NCBI GenBank assembly: GCA_000436755.1
Contig: FR887342.1
Span: forward strand, 1-57,612
DNA: 57,612 bases
Direction: 5' to 3'
Origin: Clostridium sp. CAG:253
Lineage (GTDB): Bacteria; Bacillota; Clostridia; Lachnospirales; Lachnospiraceae
The notes under the pieces were generated by a model that made no database searches, was not told where the DNA came from, and worked only from the letters and a program-made list of their open reading frames with translations. Below are positions 27,048-37,002 of this stretch, in pieces. Position 1 is the first letter of the stretch. Every line of letters begins with the position of its first letter. A program made the translations under genes and the position numbers.

Positions 27048-27076
27048 GGGATGTCATCGTGTCAGGGTGATATCCC
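27048..27076 (+). other. Stem-loop between ABC ATPase and hydrolase genes
   Basis: GGGATGTCA (27048-27056) pairs with TGATATCCC (27068-27076), 9 bp with one G-U, loop 11 nt. No T-run follows, so it is more likely an mRNA processing or stability element than a terminator. Confidence 0.45.
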
Positions 27077-27123
27077 ACTTTAATTATAACTATAAATTAA
27101 GACAAACAGGCAGGAGCGAACAT

Positions 27124-28023
27124 ATGAGTCATAGTATTACGGATATTTTTTACAAGCAGAGGGATGATTTTTTTAAGGAGCAGAAGGAGAGAGAAAAAAG
27201 ACTTATATTTCCGGATGATGTTTCGGAGATTAAAGATATATCATATCTTGATGATGGAGACAAAGCACACAGGCTGGATATATATAGACCTAAAAAATCA
27301 GGAGACAAAAAGCTTCCGGTTATCATAAATGTTCATGGAGGCGGACTGATTCTTGGCAGTAAGGAGTTTAACAGATATTTCTGTGCCAATTTGTGCAAAT
27401 TGGGATATGTTGTATTTAGTGTTGAATATCGTCTTGTGCCTGAATGTATGTTTTATGACCAGTGTGAAGATTTGTCGAGAGCATTTGATTTTATAGATAA
27501 AAACATTCCAAAATATGACGGAGATAAAGAAAGGATTTTTGCGGCAGGTGACAGCGGTGGGGCATGTCTGCTCACATATACCGCTGCAATGATAAAGTGC
27601 AGACCGTTGGCGATGGCTGCTAAAGTCAAGGCGGCATCGATAGATATAAAGGCACTCGGCCTTATAAGCGGAATGTTTTATACAAACAGATTTGATAAAC
27701 TCGGACTGTTCCTGCCAAAGTATCTTTACGGCAGGGATTATAAAAAAAGCAGTTATGCAAAATATGTGAATCCGGAAAATACGGAGCTGATAAATGCATT
27801 GCCGCCATGTTTTCTTGTCACAAGCAAAAAAGATAACTTAAAACATTATACTATCAATTTTACAAAAGCACTTAAGAGAAATAATAAATATCACAAGCTG
27901 ATTTGTTTTGAGAAAAAGCCTGAACTGACACATGCGTTCAGCGTGTTTGAACCAAATCTTAAAGAAAGTATTGAGACAATCAGGAAAATGTCAAATTTTT
28001 TCAGACATTGCGAGGAGAAATAA
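27124..28023 (+). CDS. Alpha/beta hydrolase (esterase/lipase, HSL-like)
   Basis: A 299-residue cytosolic hydrolase of the hormone-sensitive-lipase-like group. The ATG at 27124 is preferred because GCAGGAG precedes it; 30 further codons upstream overlap the intergenic hairpin. The oxyanion-hole motif HGGGLILGS and the nucleophile motif GDSGGA are clear, with a late aspartate in TSKKDNLKHY and the catalytic histidine in LTHAFSVF. There is no signal peptide. It probably cleaves short acyl esters; the substrate is unknown. A chemoreceptor gene follows after 56 bp. Confidence 0.87.
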   Translation: MSHSITDIFYKQRDDFFKEQKEREKRLIFPDDVSEIKDISYLDDGDKAHRLDIYRPKKSGDKKLPVIINVHGGGLILGSKEFNRYFCANLCKLGYVVFSVEYRLVPECMFYDQCEDLSRAFDFIDKNIPKYDGDKERIFAAGDSGGACLLTYTAAMIKCRPLAMAAKVKAASIDIKALGLISGMFYTNRFDKLGLFLPKYLYGRDYKKSSYAKYVNPENTELINALPPCFLVTSKKDNLKHYTINFTKALKRNNKYHKLICFEKKPELTHAFSVFEPNLKESIETIRKMSNFFRHCEEK

Positions 28024-28079
28024 AATTCGGTTGAAAATTTTATAATATATCGGATTTAGATATACGGAGGTGAGGTTTT

Positions 28080-30176
28080 ATGAATTATGATGAAAATGTT
28101 TTTAAAGAAAAAGCAAACAGAAAGGCAAGAAGAATATGGTTTGTATTTGCCATTCTTCTTTCAGCCAACTATGGTTCTGATGTAGCTAATGGACTTAACT
28201 CGCCGTTGTATTATGCTGCATTTCTGGCACTTTGCTGGATACCGATAATTTCAGGAGAAATTTTACTCAGAGTAAAGGGTTGGGAAACAGATATGTATAA
28301 ATACAACCTTGTTATAGGTTACGGTATTTTTTATACGTTTGTTATCAGTACAACAGAGTCGCCGATAGCATTTACGTACATACTTCCGGTTACAAGCCTT
28401 TTGGTACTTTACAAAAATCGTAAATTTATGATTTACTGTGGTGTTGTAAATTCGATTATTATAATAATAAGTTCCGTGTATCATGTTATGTGCGGCTACA
28501 ATTCAGCGGCAGACATGAAAAATTATCAGCTTGAATTATCAGCTATTATTCTCTGCTATATTTGTTATGTCATGTCAATCCACCATCTCAATGAGTCGGA
28601 CGGTGCCATGACAAACAGCATAAGGGCGGATTTGCAGCGAGTTATTACAACTGTAGAAAAAGTTAAGACAGCGAGCAATTCAATTATGAGCGGTGTTTCT
28701 GTTGTAAGAGAAATATCTGTTGAAAATACACACAGTGCGAATGTAGTTGTCGATGGAATGACTACACTTACTGATAATAACGGCAGGCTTGAGGATACAA
28801 CGTCATCATCCGTAGATATGACTACAGACATAAGTTCACAGGTAAAGCATGTCGCACAGATGATAGAGCAGATGGTTGTATTGACGGCAGAATCGGGAGA
28901 GCATGCAAAGAACAGTTCAGACGACCTTACAAGCCTTGTGGAAACTACTCATGCCATGACTGATTTATCTTCAGAGATAGGCAAAATACTTGAAAACTTC
29001 AAAGAAGAATTTGACAGAGTTAAACTTGAAACCGGAAAGATAGAGGAAATCACGGAGCAGACAGCACTCCTTGCATTAAATGCGTCAATTGAAGCTGCAA
29101 GAGCAGGCGAAGCAGGAAGAGGTTTTGGTGTTGTTGCACAGCAGATAAGTTCACTCAGTACGGAAACACAGTCATCATCAGGACAGATAGAAGAGGCGCT
29201 TATAAGACTTCAGAAAACATCGGATAAGATGACAAATTCTATGGAAGAAACAATAAAACTGGTTCAGGAAACATTTAAGAAAGTATCTAAAACCGGAAAG
29301 AATGTAGAAAAGATAAATGATGACTCAAGGCAGATTGAAAATCATATTCAGGAGATTGATACAGCCATTAAGGAAGTGGAGAATTCAAATCATCAGCTTG
29401 TTGAAAATATGGATAATGTGTCACAGATTGTTACGGATATGACAAACTGCATTTCTTATTCAAATGAAATGAGTGGACGCATGCTGAGCAAATATGAAGA
29501 ATCGATGACGAACATAAACGATATTGAAAAAGTTGTTGAGGCTCTTATGTGCGAACTTGGCATAGGCGGATTCATGGGCATTGAAGATATACAGCCGGGC
29601 ATGAAAGTTCAGGTTTCCATACTGAATTCTGAAAATGAAAAAGATACAGATATACTTCACGGTGATGTATTGGAACAAAATGGTGATAAAGTTGTTGTGA
29701 AGCTTTCTAAGTCAAGGGATATATCTAAAGATACTTTATGCACACTTCAGGTAACAGTTGGAAATGTCCTGTATATGTGGAAGACAGCAAGCATAAAGAA
29801 TGTTAAGGACAGAAATAACAATACATTTGAAATTACTGTAGCATCAAGACCGAAGATAAAAAACAGAAGAAAATATCCTCGTATGGACATAAATAACAAA
29901 TGTAAGATTACTATTCAGAGTTCAGGAAAAGTAATAGATGCAAGACTTGACAATATTAGTGCTAATGGTTTCGCATTGCTTACTGAGGATTCATACTTTA
30001 AAGAAAACAAAGATGCAAAGATAACAATTGAGATTGAAGATTTTGATTTGCCAAAACACAATATTCTTGAAGGTAAGGTTATACGTTGTTCTGAAAATGA
30101 AGGAATTTATATTGTAGGCTGTCAGATGCCGGAGGATGACAATGTCATAAGAGAGTATGTAAATAGCAGCATATAG
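28080..30176 (+). CDS. Methyl-accepting chemotaxis protein fused to a PilZ domain
   Basis: A 698-residue membrane receptor with an unusual C-terminus. About six hydrophobic segments occupy residues 20-180, with little outside-facing domain, so sensing is probably within the membrane or intracellular. The coiled-coil signalling domain (about 200-490) contains the conserved tip [26 protein letters not shown] near 322-350 that contacts CheA/CheW. No HAMP domain is obvious. Residues of about 500-590 resemble the YcgR N-terminal domain, and residues 595-698 form a PilZ domain with RRKYPR (596-601) and NISANG (625-630), the cyclic-di-GMP-binding motifs. It should couple cyclic-di-GMP to chemotaxis signalling. 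A GGDEF gene converges from the other side of a shared terminator. Confidence 0.92.
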   Translation: MNYDENVFKEKANRKARRIWFVFAILLSANYGSDVANGLNSPLYYAAFLALCWIPIISGEILLRVKGWETDMYKYNLVIGYGIFYTFVISTTESPIAFTYILPVTSLLVLYKNRKFMIYCGVVNSIIIIISSVYHVMCGYNSAADMKNYQLELSAIILCYICYVMSIHHLNESDGAMTNSIRADLQRVITTVEKVKTASNSIMSGVSVVREISVENTHSANVVVDGMTTLTDNNGRLEDTTSSSVDMTTDISSQVKHVAQMIEQMVVLTAESGEHAKNSSDDLTSLVETTHAMTDLSSEIGKILENFKEEFDRVKLETGKIEEITEQTALLALNASIEAARAGEAGRGFGVVAQQISSLSTETQSSSGQIEEALIRLQKTSDKMTNSMEETIKLVQETFKKVSKTGKNVEKINDDSRQIENHIQEIDTAIKEVENSNHQLVENMDNVSQIVTDMTNCISYSNEMSGRMLSKYEESMTNINDIEKVVEALMCELGIGGFMGIEDIQPGMKVQVSILNSENEKDTDILHGDVLEQNGDKVVVKLSKSRDISKDTLCTLQVTVGNVLYMWKTASIKNVKDRNNNTFEITVASRPKIKNRRKYPRMDINNKCKITIQSSGKVIDARLDNISANGFALLTEDSYFKENKDAKITIEIEDFDLPKHNILEGKVIRCSENEGIYIVGCQMPEDDNVIREYVNSSI

Positions 30177-30215
30177 TTATGTGGAATCAGGACATAACAA
30201 ACAAAGATAAGTAAT

Positions 30216-30249
30216 AAAAAAAGACTGTCAAAAGCGACAGTCTTTTTTT
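30216..30249. terminator. Bidirectional terminator
   Basis: AAGACTGTC (30221-30229) and GACAGTCTT (30236-30244) form a 9-bp hairpin with a 6-nt loop, flanked by an A-run on the left and a T-run on the right. It serves the chemoreceptor gene on the plus strand and the GGDEF gene on the minus strand. Confidence 0.92.
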
Positions 30250-32176
30250 ATTCTTTTCTTAGCTGATGATGAATAACTTTATCTTTATACATTTCTTCAT
30301 CGGCAGCTTTTATGAAATCATCAAGAGAAATATCATGTGTTGGAATACCTGTGATAACACCGATACTTGCACTGATATTATATGGGTAATTATGTACTTC
30401 ATTGAAAATATTCATGTTATGGTGAAGTTTATCTGAAAAATAATCATTATCAAGACCATCGGCAAGTGGTCCAGCCATAACAAATTCGTCACCACCAAAT
30501 CGTGCACATGTTTCATCATGAGTGCAGGATTGCATGAGTATATTTCCTATTGCCGAAATAGCAATGTCTCCGTCTGAATGACCATAGGTGTCGTTTATCT
30601 TTTTTAAACCGTTCAGGTCAACTGATATAGCAATAAAATATTTTTGTTCTGTTATACACTTATTGAAAAGCGGCAATACTTTCTGGTAAAAACCGCGTCT
30701 GTTTAAAAGACCTGTAAGAGGGTCGTGTATATATTTGTTCTCAAGACTTGATATAATGCTCTGCTGTCTTTGGTGAACCTTCATTGTCTCAAGTGAATTG
30801 CTCACATTCATAACAAACTGATAGAGCTGTTCCATATTGATTTTATCAGGTTCATAGACAAGAGCGACATAGCCTATTGTATGGTCGAGAGCATGCAGAG
30901 GAACGAACATGATGTTATTTTCTTCTTCGAGAGCCTGTTCAAGATTTGGAAGAAGATTTAAAGTTTCAAAATCAGTCATGCCCTGCCAGACCTTATCATG
31001 TTTTGAGAGAACGACATCCATATGGCTTGAATATCCAAACCGTTTTGAAACTCTCTCGTCGAGAATGTCAGATAATTCTTCGTCTTCCGTGAGGAAATTG
31101 TCGACAATACAAAGCCAGAAACGATGACTGAAAAAATTCTTTTCATAGTGCATAAGTTTCTCGAATACAGCTTGAAAGGAATTGTTATCGTTTAAATCGG
31201 CTGACATATTTATCTGATTTTGATTGAAATGTATCTGCTCATCGAATTTATTATTCAGATTGTATACAAGACTGTTGTATTTTCGTGCACTTGTATGAAC
31301 ACAGCCACATGAACCGCCAATCAGCACATTTGAATTTATATAGTTTTCTTTAGGAACTTCTCTGTTGTTAAAAATATCCTGTAATAAGTCAAATGCTTTT
31401 ATTGCGGCACTTTTATAGTCGTGCTGTGCCGTTGTGATAGGCGGAAAATGGTCAACTGCCTGAATTATGCCGTCAAATCCCGTGATGGCAATATCGTGCG
31501 GAAGGTCATATCCGGCTTCCGTAAGTGAGTGATAGGCGGTGATAGCCATAACATCATTTGCACAGGCAATAGCCTGTGGCATAGGAAGGTCACTGTTTAT
31601 AAAGTCATTGATAACCTTTTTGGTAGGTGTACTCCAAAAACCACCGTAACCTATGCGTTCTTCCTCGATGGGAATGTTGTGCTCTGACAGCACTTTCTTG
31701 TAAATATCAATACGTTCGTCTGAAAAATGATTGCCTTTTATGCCGGCAATAAAATTGATTCTGGTATAGTGATGGTCTTCCAACAGATGCAATAAAATTT
31801 TTTCAAGTGCAGCCCGGTAGTTGTAGTTTATGTTGTAGCATCCGTCGATTGGGTGGTCTATGGAAACTATAGGAATATTATTATGCTTTGCATGTGAAAT
31901 AATATTGTCCCTGATAGAAGGACATTTTATAGTTTCTGATAAAATAATCATGCCATCAATAATATTATAATTTATAAGGTTATAAATACAGCTTTCACCT
32001 ATATCGTGTTTTCCGCCGCTGGCTGACATGTATAAGTCACTGAAAGCACGGAAATAAAGTAATTTGAAGTTGTATTTGTCGGCAAATTCGGTAAAATACC
32101 GCATGTAATGTTTGTTGTAATTTGTATCAATCGCCGCACAGCATACAGCAATGATACGAGTATCGCGACTTAACAT
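30248..32176 (-). CDS. LacI-like ligand-binding domain fused to GGDEF (diguanylate cyclase)
   Basis: A 642-residue cytosolic sensor enzyme. Residues of about 5-285 match the periplasmic-binding-protein-like sugar-sensing core of LacI-family regulators (ACANDVMAITAYHSLTEAGYDLPHDIAITGFDG), but there is no N-terminal helix-turn-helix. A middle region (about 300-450) may be GAF-like. The GGDEF domain (about 480-640) has DPLTGLLNRRGF, DLNGLKKINDTYGHSDGD and an intact active site GGDEF at 561-565, so it should make cyclic-di-GMP from GTP. No RxxD inhibitory site occurs at the usual position (THDE there). It appears to translate sugar binding into a cyclic-di-GMP signal. The PilZ chemoreceptor converges on it. 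Confidence 0.9.
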   Translation of the reverse strand: MLSRDTRIIAVCCAAIDTNYNKHYMRYFTEFADKYNFKLLYFRAFSDLYMSASGGKHDIGESCIYNLINYNIIDGMIILSETIKCPSIRDNIISHAKHNNIPIVSIDHPIDGCYNINYNYRAALEKILLHLLEDHHYTRINFIAGIKGNHFSDERIDIYKKVLSEHNIPIEEERIGYGGFWSTPTKKVINDFINSDLPMPQAIACANDVMAITAYHSLTEAGYDLPHDIAITGFDGIIQAVDHFPPITTAQHDYKSAAIKAFDLLQDIFNNREVPKENYINSNVLIGGSCGCVHTSARKYNSLVYNLNNKFDEQIHFNQNQINMSADLNDNNSFQAVFEKLMHYEKNFFSHRFWLCIVDNFLTEDEELSDILDERVSKRFGYSSHMDVVLSKHDKVWQGMTDFETLNLLPNLEQALEEENNIMFVPLHALDHTIGYVALVYEPDKINMEQLYQFVMNVSNSLETMKVHQRQQSIISSLENKYIHDPLTGLLNRRGFYQKVLPLFNKCITEQKYFIAISVDLNGLKKINDTYGHSDGDIAISAIGNILMQSCTHDETCARFGGDEFVMAGPLADGLDNDYFSDKLHHNMNIFNEVHNYPYNISASIGVITGIPTHDISLDDFIKAADEEMYKDKVIHHQLRKE

Positions 32177-32254
32177 GTTTCACGCCCTTTCCTGACAAAA
32201 TAATATTAAAATAATTGTAATTTATTATAATAAAAAAAGGTAAGAACTGCAACT

Positions 32255-32300
32255 ATATATTTGGGTAATATTATGATACCACGGATTGCGAACATATGTA
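32255..32300 (-). repeat. Fragment of dispersed repeat
   Basis: On the minus strand the segment reads GCAATCCGTGGTATCA, the conserved core found in the repeat at 6844 and 37930, followed by a diverged region. It lies in the 190-bp divergent gap between the GGDEF gene and uvrA. It is a partial copy only. Confidence 0.5.
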
Positions 32301-32368
32301 CTTGAAAAAGTGAATAATAGATGTTAAGATATGAAAAAGATAGATAAGATAAAACATCGGAGGTTTTT

Positions 32369-35212
32369 ATGGCAAAATATGAAGAAGTTAAGAAATATAT
32401 AAAGATTAGAAAAGCAGCAGAGCACAATCTTAAAGATATAGATGTAGATATTCCGAGAGATGAGTTCGTGGTGCTCACGGGACTCAGCGGTTCGGGAAAG
32501 TCATCACTTGCTTTTGATACTATTTATGCCGAAGGGCAGAGAAGATATATGGAGTCACTTTCATCATATGCGAGACAGTTTCTTGGGCTTATGGAAAAGC
32601 CGAATGTTGAAAGAATAGAGGGACTGCCGCCGGCTATATCGATTGACCAGAAGTCCACAAACAGAAATCCACGTTCGACTGTCGGTACAGTGACTGAAAT
32701 ATATGATTATTTCAGACTTTTATATGCCAGAGTCGGAGTTCCGCATTGCCCGAAGTGCGGAAAGGAGATTAAAAGGCAGACCGTAGACCAGATATGTGAT
32801 GAGATTATGAAACTGGAGACAGGTACGAGACTGCAGCTTCTTGCGCCGGTTGTGAGAGGAAGAAAAGGAGAACATGTAAAGGTCTTTGAAAGTGCAAGAA
32901 AAAGCGGTTATGTAAGAGTTGTCGTTGACGGTCATATTTATGATTTGTCTGAGGAGATTAAGATTGAAAAAAACAAAAAACATAACATAGAAATTATGGT
33001 TGACAGACTTGTTGTGAGGGACGGTATTGAAAAGAGACTTACCGATTCCATCGAAAATGTTATGAGACTTTCGGATGGACTGCTTATTGTTGACATTCCG
33101 GGAAAAGAACAGCTTAAGTTCAGCCAGAGTTTTTCGTGTGCGGACTGTGGCATAAGCATAGACGAGATTGAGCCGAGAACATTTTCTTTTAACAATCCGT
33201 TTGGTGCGTGTGAAGTCTGCCATGGTATCGGATATAAGATGGAATTTGCCGAGGAACTTATGATACCTGATCCGTCTTTAAGTATTGCAGATGGGGCACT
33301 TGTTGTAAACGGATGGCAGTCGGTTACAAACAAGACAAGCTATGCGAGATGTGTTCTTGATGCACTTGCCGAGGAATACAAATTTGACCTTAATACACCT
33401 TATCAGGATCTGCCAAAAGAAATCAGACATATGCTTATGCACGGAACTGATGGGAAAAGTGTTGTGGTACATTACAGAGGACAGCGTGGCGTGGGTGTCT
33501 ATGATGTTACTTTTGAAGGCATTATCAAAAACGTTGAGAGAAGATACAGAGAAACGGCATCTGAGAGCACCAGGAAAGAATATGAAAGTTTTATGCGTAT
33601 AACTCCGTGTAAGGCATGTAAAGGAAAGAGACTTCGTCCGGAGGCACTTGCCGTTACGGTTGGAGATAAAAATATTGCTCAGATTACGGAACTTTCCATA
33701 ATAGACCTTAAAAATTATCTTGATAACCTTGAACTTACGCAGAATCAGTTAAACATCGGAAAGGTTGTGCTTAAAGAAATAAAAGCGAGAGTTGGATTTC
33801 TTGTTGAGGTTGGTCTTGAATATCTCTCACTCTCGAGATATACGGCAAGTCTTTCCGGTGGTGAGGCACAGCGAATCAGGCTTGCGACACAGATAGGTTC
33901 GGGACTTGTAGGAGTTGCCTATATTCTTGATGAGCCGAGTATAGGACTTCACCAGCGGGACAATGACAAACTTCTCGGTGCACTTATGAAATTAAAAAAT
34001 CTCGGCAATACACTTATAGTTGTCGAGCATGATGAAGATACTATGTTTGCAGCGGACTATATAGTTGATATAGGCCCTGGAGCAGGTTCACATGGCGGAA
34101 AGGTTATTGCCACAGGAACTGCGGAAGATATTATGGCGTGTAAGGAGTCGATAACAGGGGACTATCTGAGTGGCAGAAAAAAGATACCTGTTCCTGATGT
34201 CAGAAAAGAGCCTACAGGCTGGATTAAAGTAAAAGGTGCAAGAGAGAACAATCTTAAAAATATTGATGTTGAATTTCCGACAGGAATAATGACTTGTGTT
34301 ACCGGTGTTTCAGGTTCAGGAAAGAGTTCACTTGTCAATGAGATACTTTACAAATCAATGGCGAAACAGCTGAACAGAGCAAGGACAATTCCGGGACTCT
34401 GCGATGGGGTAGAAGGTCTTGAACAGCTTGACAAAGTTATAAATATAGACCAGTCTCCGATTGGACGAACACCACGTTCAAACCCTGCAACATATACAGG
34501 TGTGTTTGATATGATAAGAGATTTGTTTGCGGCTACACCTGATGCAAAAGCAAAAGGATACAAGAAAGGACGCTTTAGTTTTAATGTAAAAGGCGGAAGA
34601 TGTGAGAACTGCCACGGTGACGGAATTATCAAGATAGAGATGAACTTCCTGCCGGATGTGTATGTGCCGTGTGAAGTTTGCGGAGGAAAGAGATACAACA
34701 GAGAGACACTCGATGTAAAGTATAAGGGAAAGAGTATATATGATGTGCTTGATATGACAGTAGAAGAAGCACTTACATTCTTTGAGGCAGTACCTGCTAT
34801 AAGAAGAAAGATAGAGACGCTTTATGAGGTAGGACTTTCCTATATAAAGCTTGGTCAGCCGTCTACTACACTTTCCGGTGGAGAGGCACAGCGAATTAAA
34901 CTTGCAACTGAGCTTAGCAAGAGAAGCACGGGAAAAACAGTGTATGTGCTTGATGAGCCTACCACGGGACTTCATTTTGCAGATGTACACAAGCTTGTGG
35001 ATATATTGAGAAGGCTTACCGAAAACGGAAACACGGTTATAGTTATAGAACATAATCTTGATGTCATTAAGACAGCAGATTATATAATTGACCTTGGACC
35101 AGAGGGTGGTGCGAAAGGCGGAACCGTTATAGCAAAAGGAACACCCGAAAAGGTTGCAAAGAGCAGAAAGTCTTATACGGGACAGTATATTAAGAAGATG
35201 CTTGAAAAGTAG
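32369..35212 (+). CDS. uvrA: Excinuclease ABC subunit A
   Basis: The damage-recognition ATPase of nucleotide excision repair. The 947-residue protein has the standard length and begins after CGGAGG. It contains two ABC-type ATPase halves: Walker [10 protein letters not shown] at 38-46 and a second GVSGSGKSS in the C-terminal half, with two LSGGEAQRI signatures. Zinc-binding cysteines are seen in CPKCGK, in CADCG...CEVCHG and in CENCHG...CEVCGG. Neither uvrB nor uvrC is adjacent. The next gene, a YfbR-like nucleotidase, begins 51 bp downstream without an intervening terminator, so the two may form an operon joining repair and nucleotide-pool functions. Confidence 0.97.
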   Translation: MAKYEEVKKYIKIRKAAEHNLKDIDVDIPRDEFVVLTGLSGSGKSSLAFDTIYAEGQRRYMESLSSYARQFLGLMEKPNVERIEGLPPAISIDQKSTNRNPRSTVGTVTEIYDYFRLLYARVGVPHCPKCGKEIKRQTVDQICDEIMKLETGTRLQLLAPVVRGRKGEHVKVFESARKSGYVRVVVDGHIYDLSEEIKIEKNKKHNIEIMVDRLVVRDGIEKRLTDSIENVMRLSDGLLIVDIPGKEQLKFSQSFSCADCGISIDEIEPRTFSFNNPFGACEVCHGIGYKMEFAEELMIPDPSLSIADGALVVNGWQSVTNKTSYARCVLDALAEEYKFDLNTPYQDLPKEIRHMLMHGTDGKSVVVHYRGQRGVGVYDVTFEGIIKNVERRYRETASESTRKEYESFMRITPCKACKGKRLRPEALAVTVGDKNIAQITELSIIDLKNYLDNLELTQNQLNIGKVVLKEIKARVGFLVEVGLEYLSLSRYTASLSGGEAQRIRLATQIGSGLVGVAYILDEPSIGLHQRDNDKLLGALMKLKNLGNTLIVVEHDEDTMFAADYIVDIGPGAGSHGGKVIATGTAEDIMACKESITGDYLSGRKKIPVPDVRKEPTGWIKVKGARENNLKNIDVEFPTGIMTCVTGVSGSGKSSLVNEILYKSMAKQLNRARTIPGLCDGVEGLEQLDKVINIDQSPIGRTPRSNPATYTGVFDMIRDLFAATPDAKAKGYKKGRFSFNVKGGRCENCHGDGIIKIEMNFLPDVYVPCEVCGGKRYNRETLDVKYKGKSIYDVLDMTVEEALTFFEAVPAIRRKIETLYEVGLSYIKLGQPSTTLSGGEAQRIKLATELSKRSTGKTVYVLDEPTTGLHFADVHKLVDILRRLTENGNTVIVIEHNLDVIKTADYIIDLGPEGGAKGGTVIAKGTPEKVAKSRKSYTGQYIKKMLEK

Positions 35213-35263
35213 TTTTGTATTTTAGCCGGGGTCATAAGTTTATTTATATAAGGAGGCGGGTGC

Positions 35264-35860
35264 ATGGGTGATAAAAATAAGAGTGATAACTCATTTTTTG
35301 CTATGATATCGAGAATGAAATACATTGAGAGATGGGCTTTGATGCGCAATTCACTCCGTGAAAATGTCTGTGAACATTCTCTTGAAACAGCCGTGATTGC
35401 CCATGCACTTGCGGTTATCGGCAATTGTATGCTTGATAAGGATTATGATGCGGAACATATCGCAATGCTTGCGCTGTATCATGATTGTACGGAGATTATT
35501 ACAGGAGATATGCCGACACCTGTTAAGTATTACAATGCTGACATAAAAGATGCTTACAAGGAGATTGAGGAAACGGCAGCGAGAAATCTTCTTGACAGGC
35601 TTCCGGATGATATGGTGTCTGAGTATGAAAAGTATCTGCTGCCTAAGGATGATGTTTCAGTTATGAAACTTGTAAAGGCGGCAGATAAAATATCGGCACT
35701 GATAAAGTGCATAGAAGAAGAAAAGACAGGAAACAGGGAGTTTAATCATGCAAAAGAGTCAACATATAAAGCAATAAAAAATCTTGGGTGTGATGAAGCT
35801 GACATTTTCTGTAAAAAGTTTGTGCCCGAGTACGAAAAGACATTGGATGAATTAAATTGA
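35264..35860 (+). CDS. yfbR: HD-domain 5'-deoxynucleotidase (YfbR-like)
   Basis: A 198-residue HD-superfamily phosphohydrolase closely resembling E. coli YfbR, which dephosphorylates deoxynucleoside 5'-monophosphates. The match covers the whole length: RWALMRNSLRENVCEHSLETA supplies the substrate arginine and first metal histidine, YHDCTEIITGDMPTPVKY has the HD pair and the TGD-P-PVKY block, and VKAADKISALIKCIEE carries the last metal aspartate. An AGGAGG ribosome site precedes the ATG. It follows uvrA by 51 bp and ends at an intrinsic terminator. Confidence 0.9.
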   Translation: MGDKNKSDNSFFAMISRMKYIERWALMRNSLRENVCEHSLETAVIAHALAVIGNCMLDKDYDAEHIAMLALYHDCTEIITGDMPTPVKYYNADIKDAYKEIEETAARNLLDRLPDDMVSEYEKYLLPKDDVSVMKLVKAADKISALIKCIEEEKTGNREFNHAKESTYKAIKNLGCDEADIFCKKFVPEYEKTLDELN

Positions 35861-35867
35861 TTTATAT

Positions 35868-35896
35868 AAACAGAGATGGTGTACATCTCTGTTTTG
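35868..35896 (+). terminator. Terminator after yfbR
   Basis: ACAGAGATG (35870-35878) and CATCTCTGT (35884-35892) form a 9-bp stem with a 5-nt loop, followed by a short T-run. It closes the uvrA-yfbR unit. Confidence 0.85.
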
Positions 35897-35915
35897 TATT
35901 ATATAGTTATATAAA

Positions 35916-35980
35916 ATGATGTTGTGTTCAAAATGTATTTTGACCACAACTAATGCCACGGATTGTGAAAATTGCATCAT
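35916..35980 (-). repeat. 65-bp miniature copy of dispersed repeat
   Basis: On the minus strand the copy runs from ATGATGCAA through CAATCCGTGGCATTAG to a hairpin GTTGTGGTCAAAAT/ATTTTGAACACAAC and ends CATCAT. Compared with the full copy at 6679, the hairpin has T-A in place of G-C at the same paired position, so pairing is kept. The interior between the left end and GCAATCC is missing. Confidence 0.7.
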
Positions 35981-36044
35981 AAAATGGATTTATACGGATT
36001 TGCACATAATGTCATGTTATGCTAACATATAGAAGCATTATTTA

Positions 36045-36154
36045 TGATGCAAGGGTCAAAAGCAGATAGCAATGAATGTTTACATACAAATTGCTATCTG
36101 GTGGTTTGACACGCCAAACACTGACAAGTAGCAGATTTGCTTGCAAATATGCGG
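36045..36154 (+). repeat. Second copy of repeat module A (110 bp)
   Basis: This segment matches 6690-6799 over 110 bp with about six substitutions and no gaps. It contains the GATAGCAAT...ATTGCTATC hairpin and ends 14 bp before the methyltransferase start codon. The right-hand half of the element is absent. Confidence 0.85.
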
Positions 36155-36167
36155 AAATGGAGAAATT

Positions 36168-36959
36168 ATGGAACAGAACGAAATATATGGAGAATTTGCC
36201 TATGTTTATGACGAGTTTATGGACAATATTCCATATGAGCAATGGCATGATTATCTTCATAAACTGCTGATAAAGTATGGAGTGGAAAAGGGAATAGTAA
36301 CGGAGCTTGCATGTGGTACGGGTACGATGACAAAGCTGCTTGCAGATGACGGGTACGACATGATTGGAATAGATATATCATATGAAATGCTGGATGTGGC
36401 GAGACAGAAATATACGGATGACAATATTCTGTTTTTAAATCAGGATATGCGTGAACTTGACCTTTACGGAACAGCCGCAGCTATGGTATGTGTTTGTGAC
36501 GGAATGAATTATATCACGGATGAGAAAGAGCTGTTTAAAGTATTTGAGAAGATAAAAATATTCCTTGATTATAACGGTATTTTTATTTTTGATATGAAAA
36601 CAAGACATTTTTATAATGATATACTTGGCAGCAGGACTATAGCGGAAAACAGAGAGGATGCAAGTTTTATCTGGGAAAACGAATTTCACGAAGATACCGG
36701 TATCAACGAATATCTGCTTACGATATACAGTCTTATTGATGATGAAAATTACCTTTTTGAGAGGTCGGAAGAGATACATCATCAGAGGGCATATGATATT
36801 AAATTAGTAAAGGATTGTCTTGAAAAGGCGGGTCTTACATGTCTTGAGGTCTATGATGCTTTTACTGAAAATGCGGCAAAAGATGACAGTGAGAGAATTT
36901 ATTTTGTGGCACAGAGACCGGAAAAAAATGACAATAAAATATTTTGCAAACAAATATAA
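36168..36959 (+). CDS. Class I SAM-dependent methyltransferase
   Basis: A 263-residue cytosolic methyltransferase of the Rossmann-like fold. The ATG at 36168 follows ATGGAG; the frame extends nine codons further upstream but into the repeat element. Motif I is VTELACGTGTMTKLL, followed by the acidic GIDISYEML, and a later DGMNYITDEKELFKVFEKI region is typical of the family that includes YxaB/YodH-like small-molecule methyltransferases. The substrate cannot be told from sequence. It may be cotranscribed with hslO, which begins 43 bp downstream. The upstream leader is formed largely by a dispersed repeat. Confidence 0.85.
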   Translation: MEQNEIYGEFAYVYDEFMDNIPYEQWHDYLHKLLIKYGVEKGIVTELACGTGTMTKLLADDGYDMIGIDISYEMLDVARQKYTDDNILFLNQDMRELDLYGTAAAMVCVCDGMNYITDEKELFKVFEKIKIFLDYNGIFIFDMKTRHFYNDILGSRTIAENREDASFIWENEFHEDTGINEYLLTIYSLIDDENYLFERSEEIHHQRAYDIKLVKDCLEKAGLTCLEVYDAFTENAAKDDSERIYFVAQRPEKNDNKIFCKQI

Positions 36960-37002
36960 AAATAAAATCTAAAATAAAACAGAAAAGAAACGGAGAATAA
37001 CA

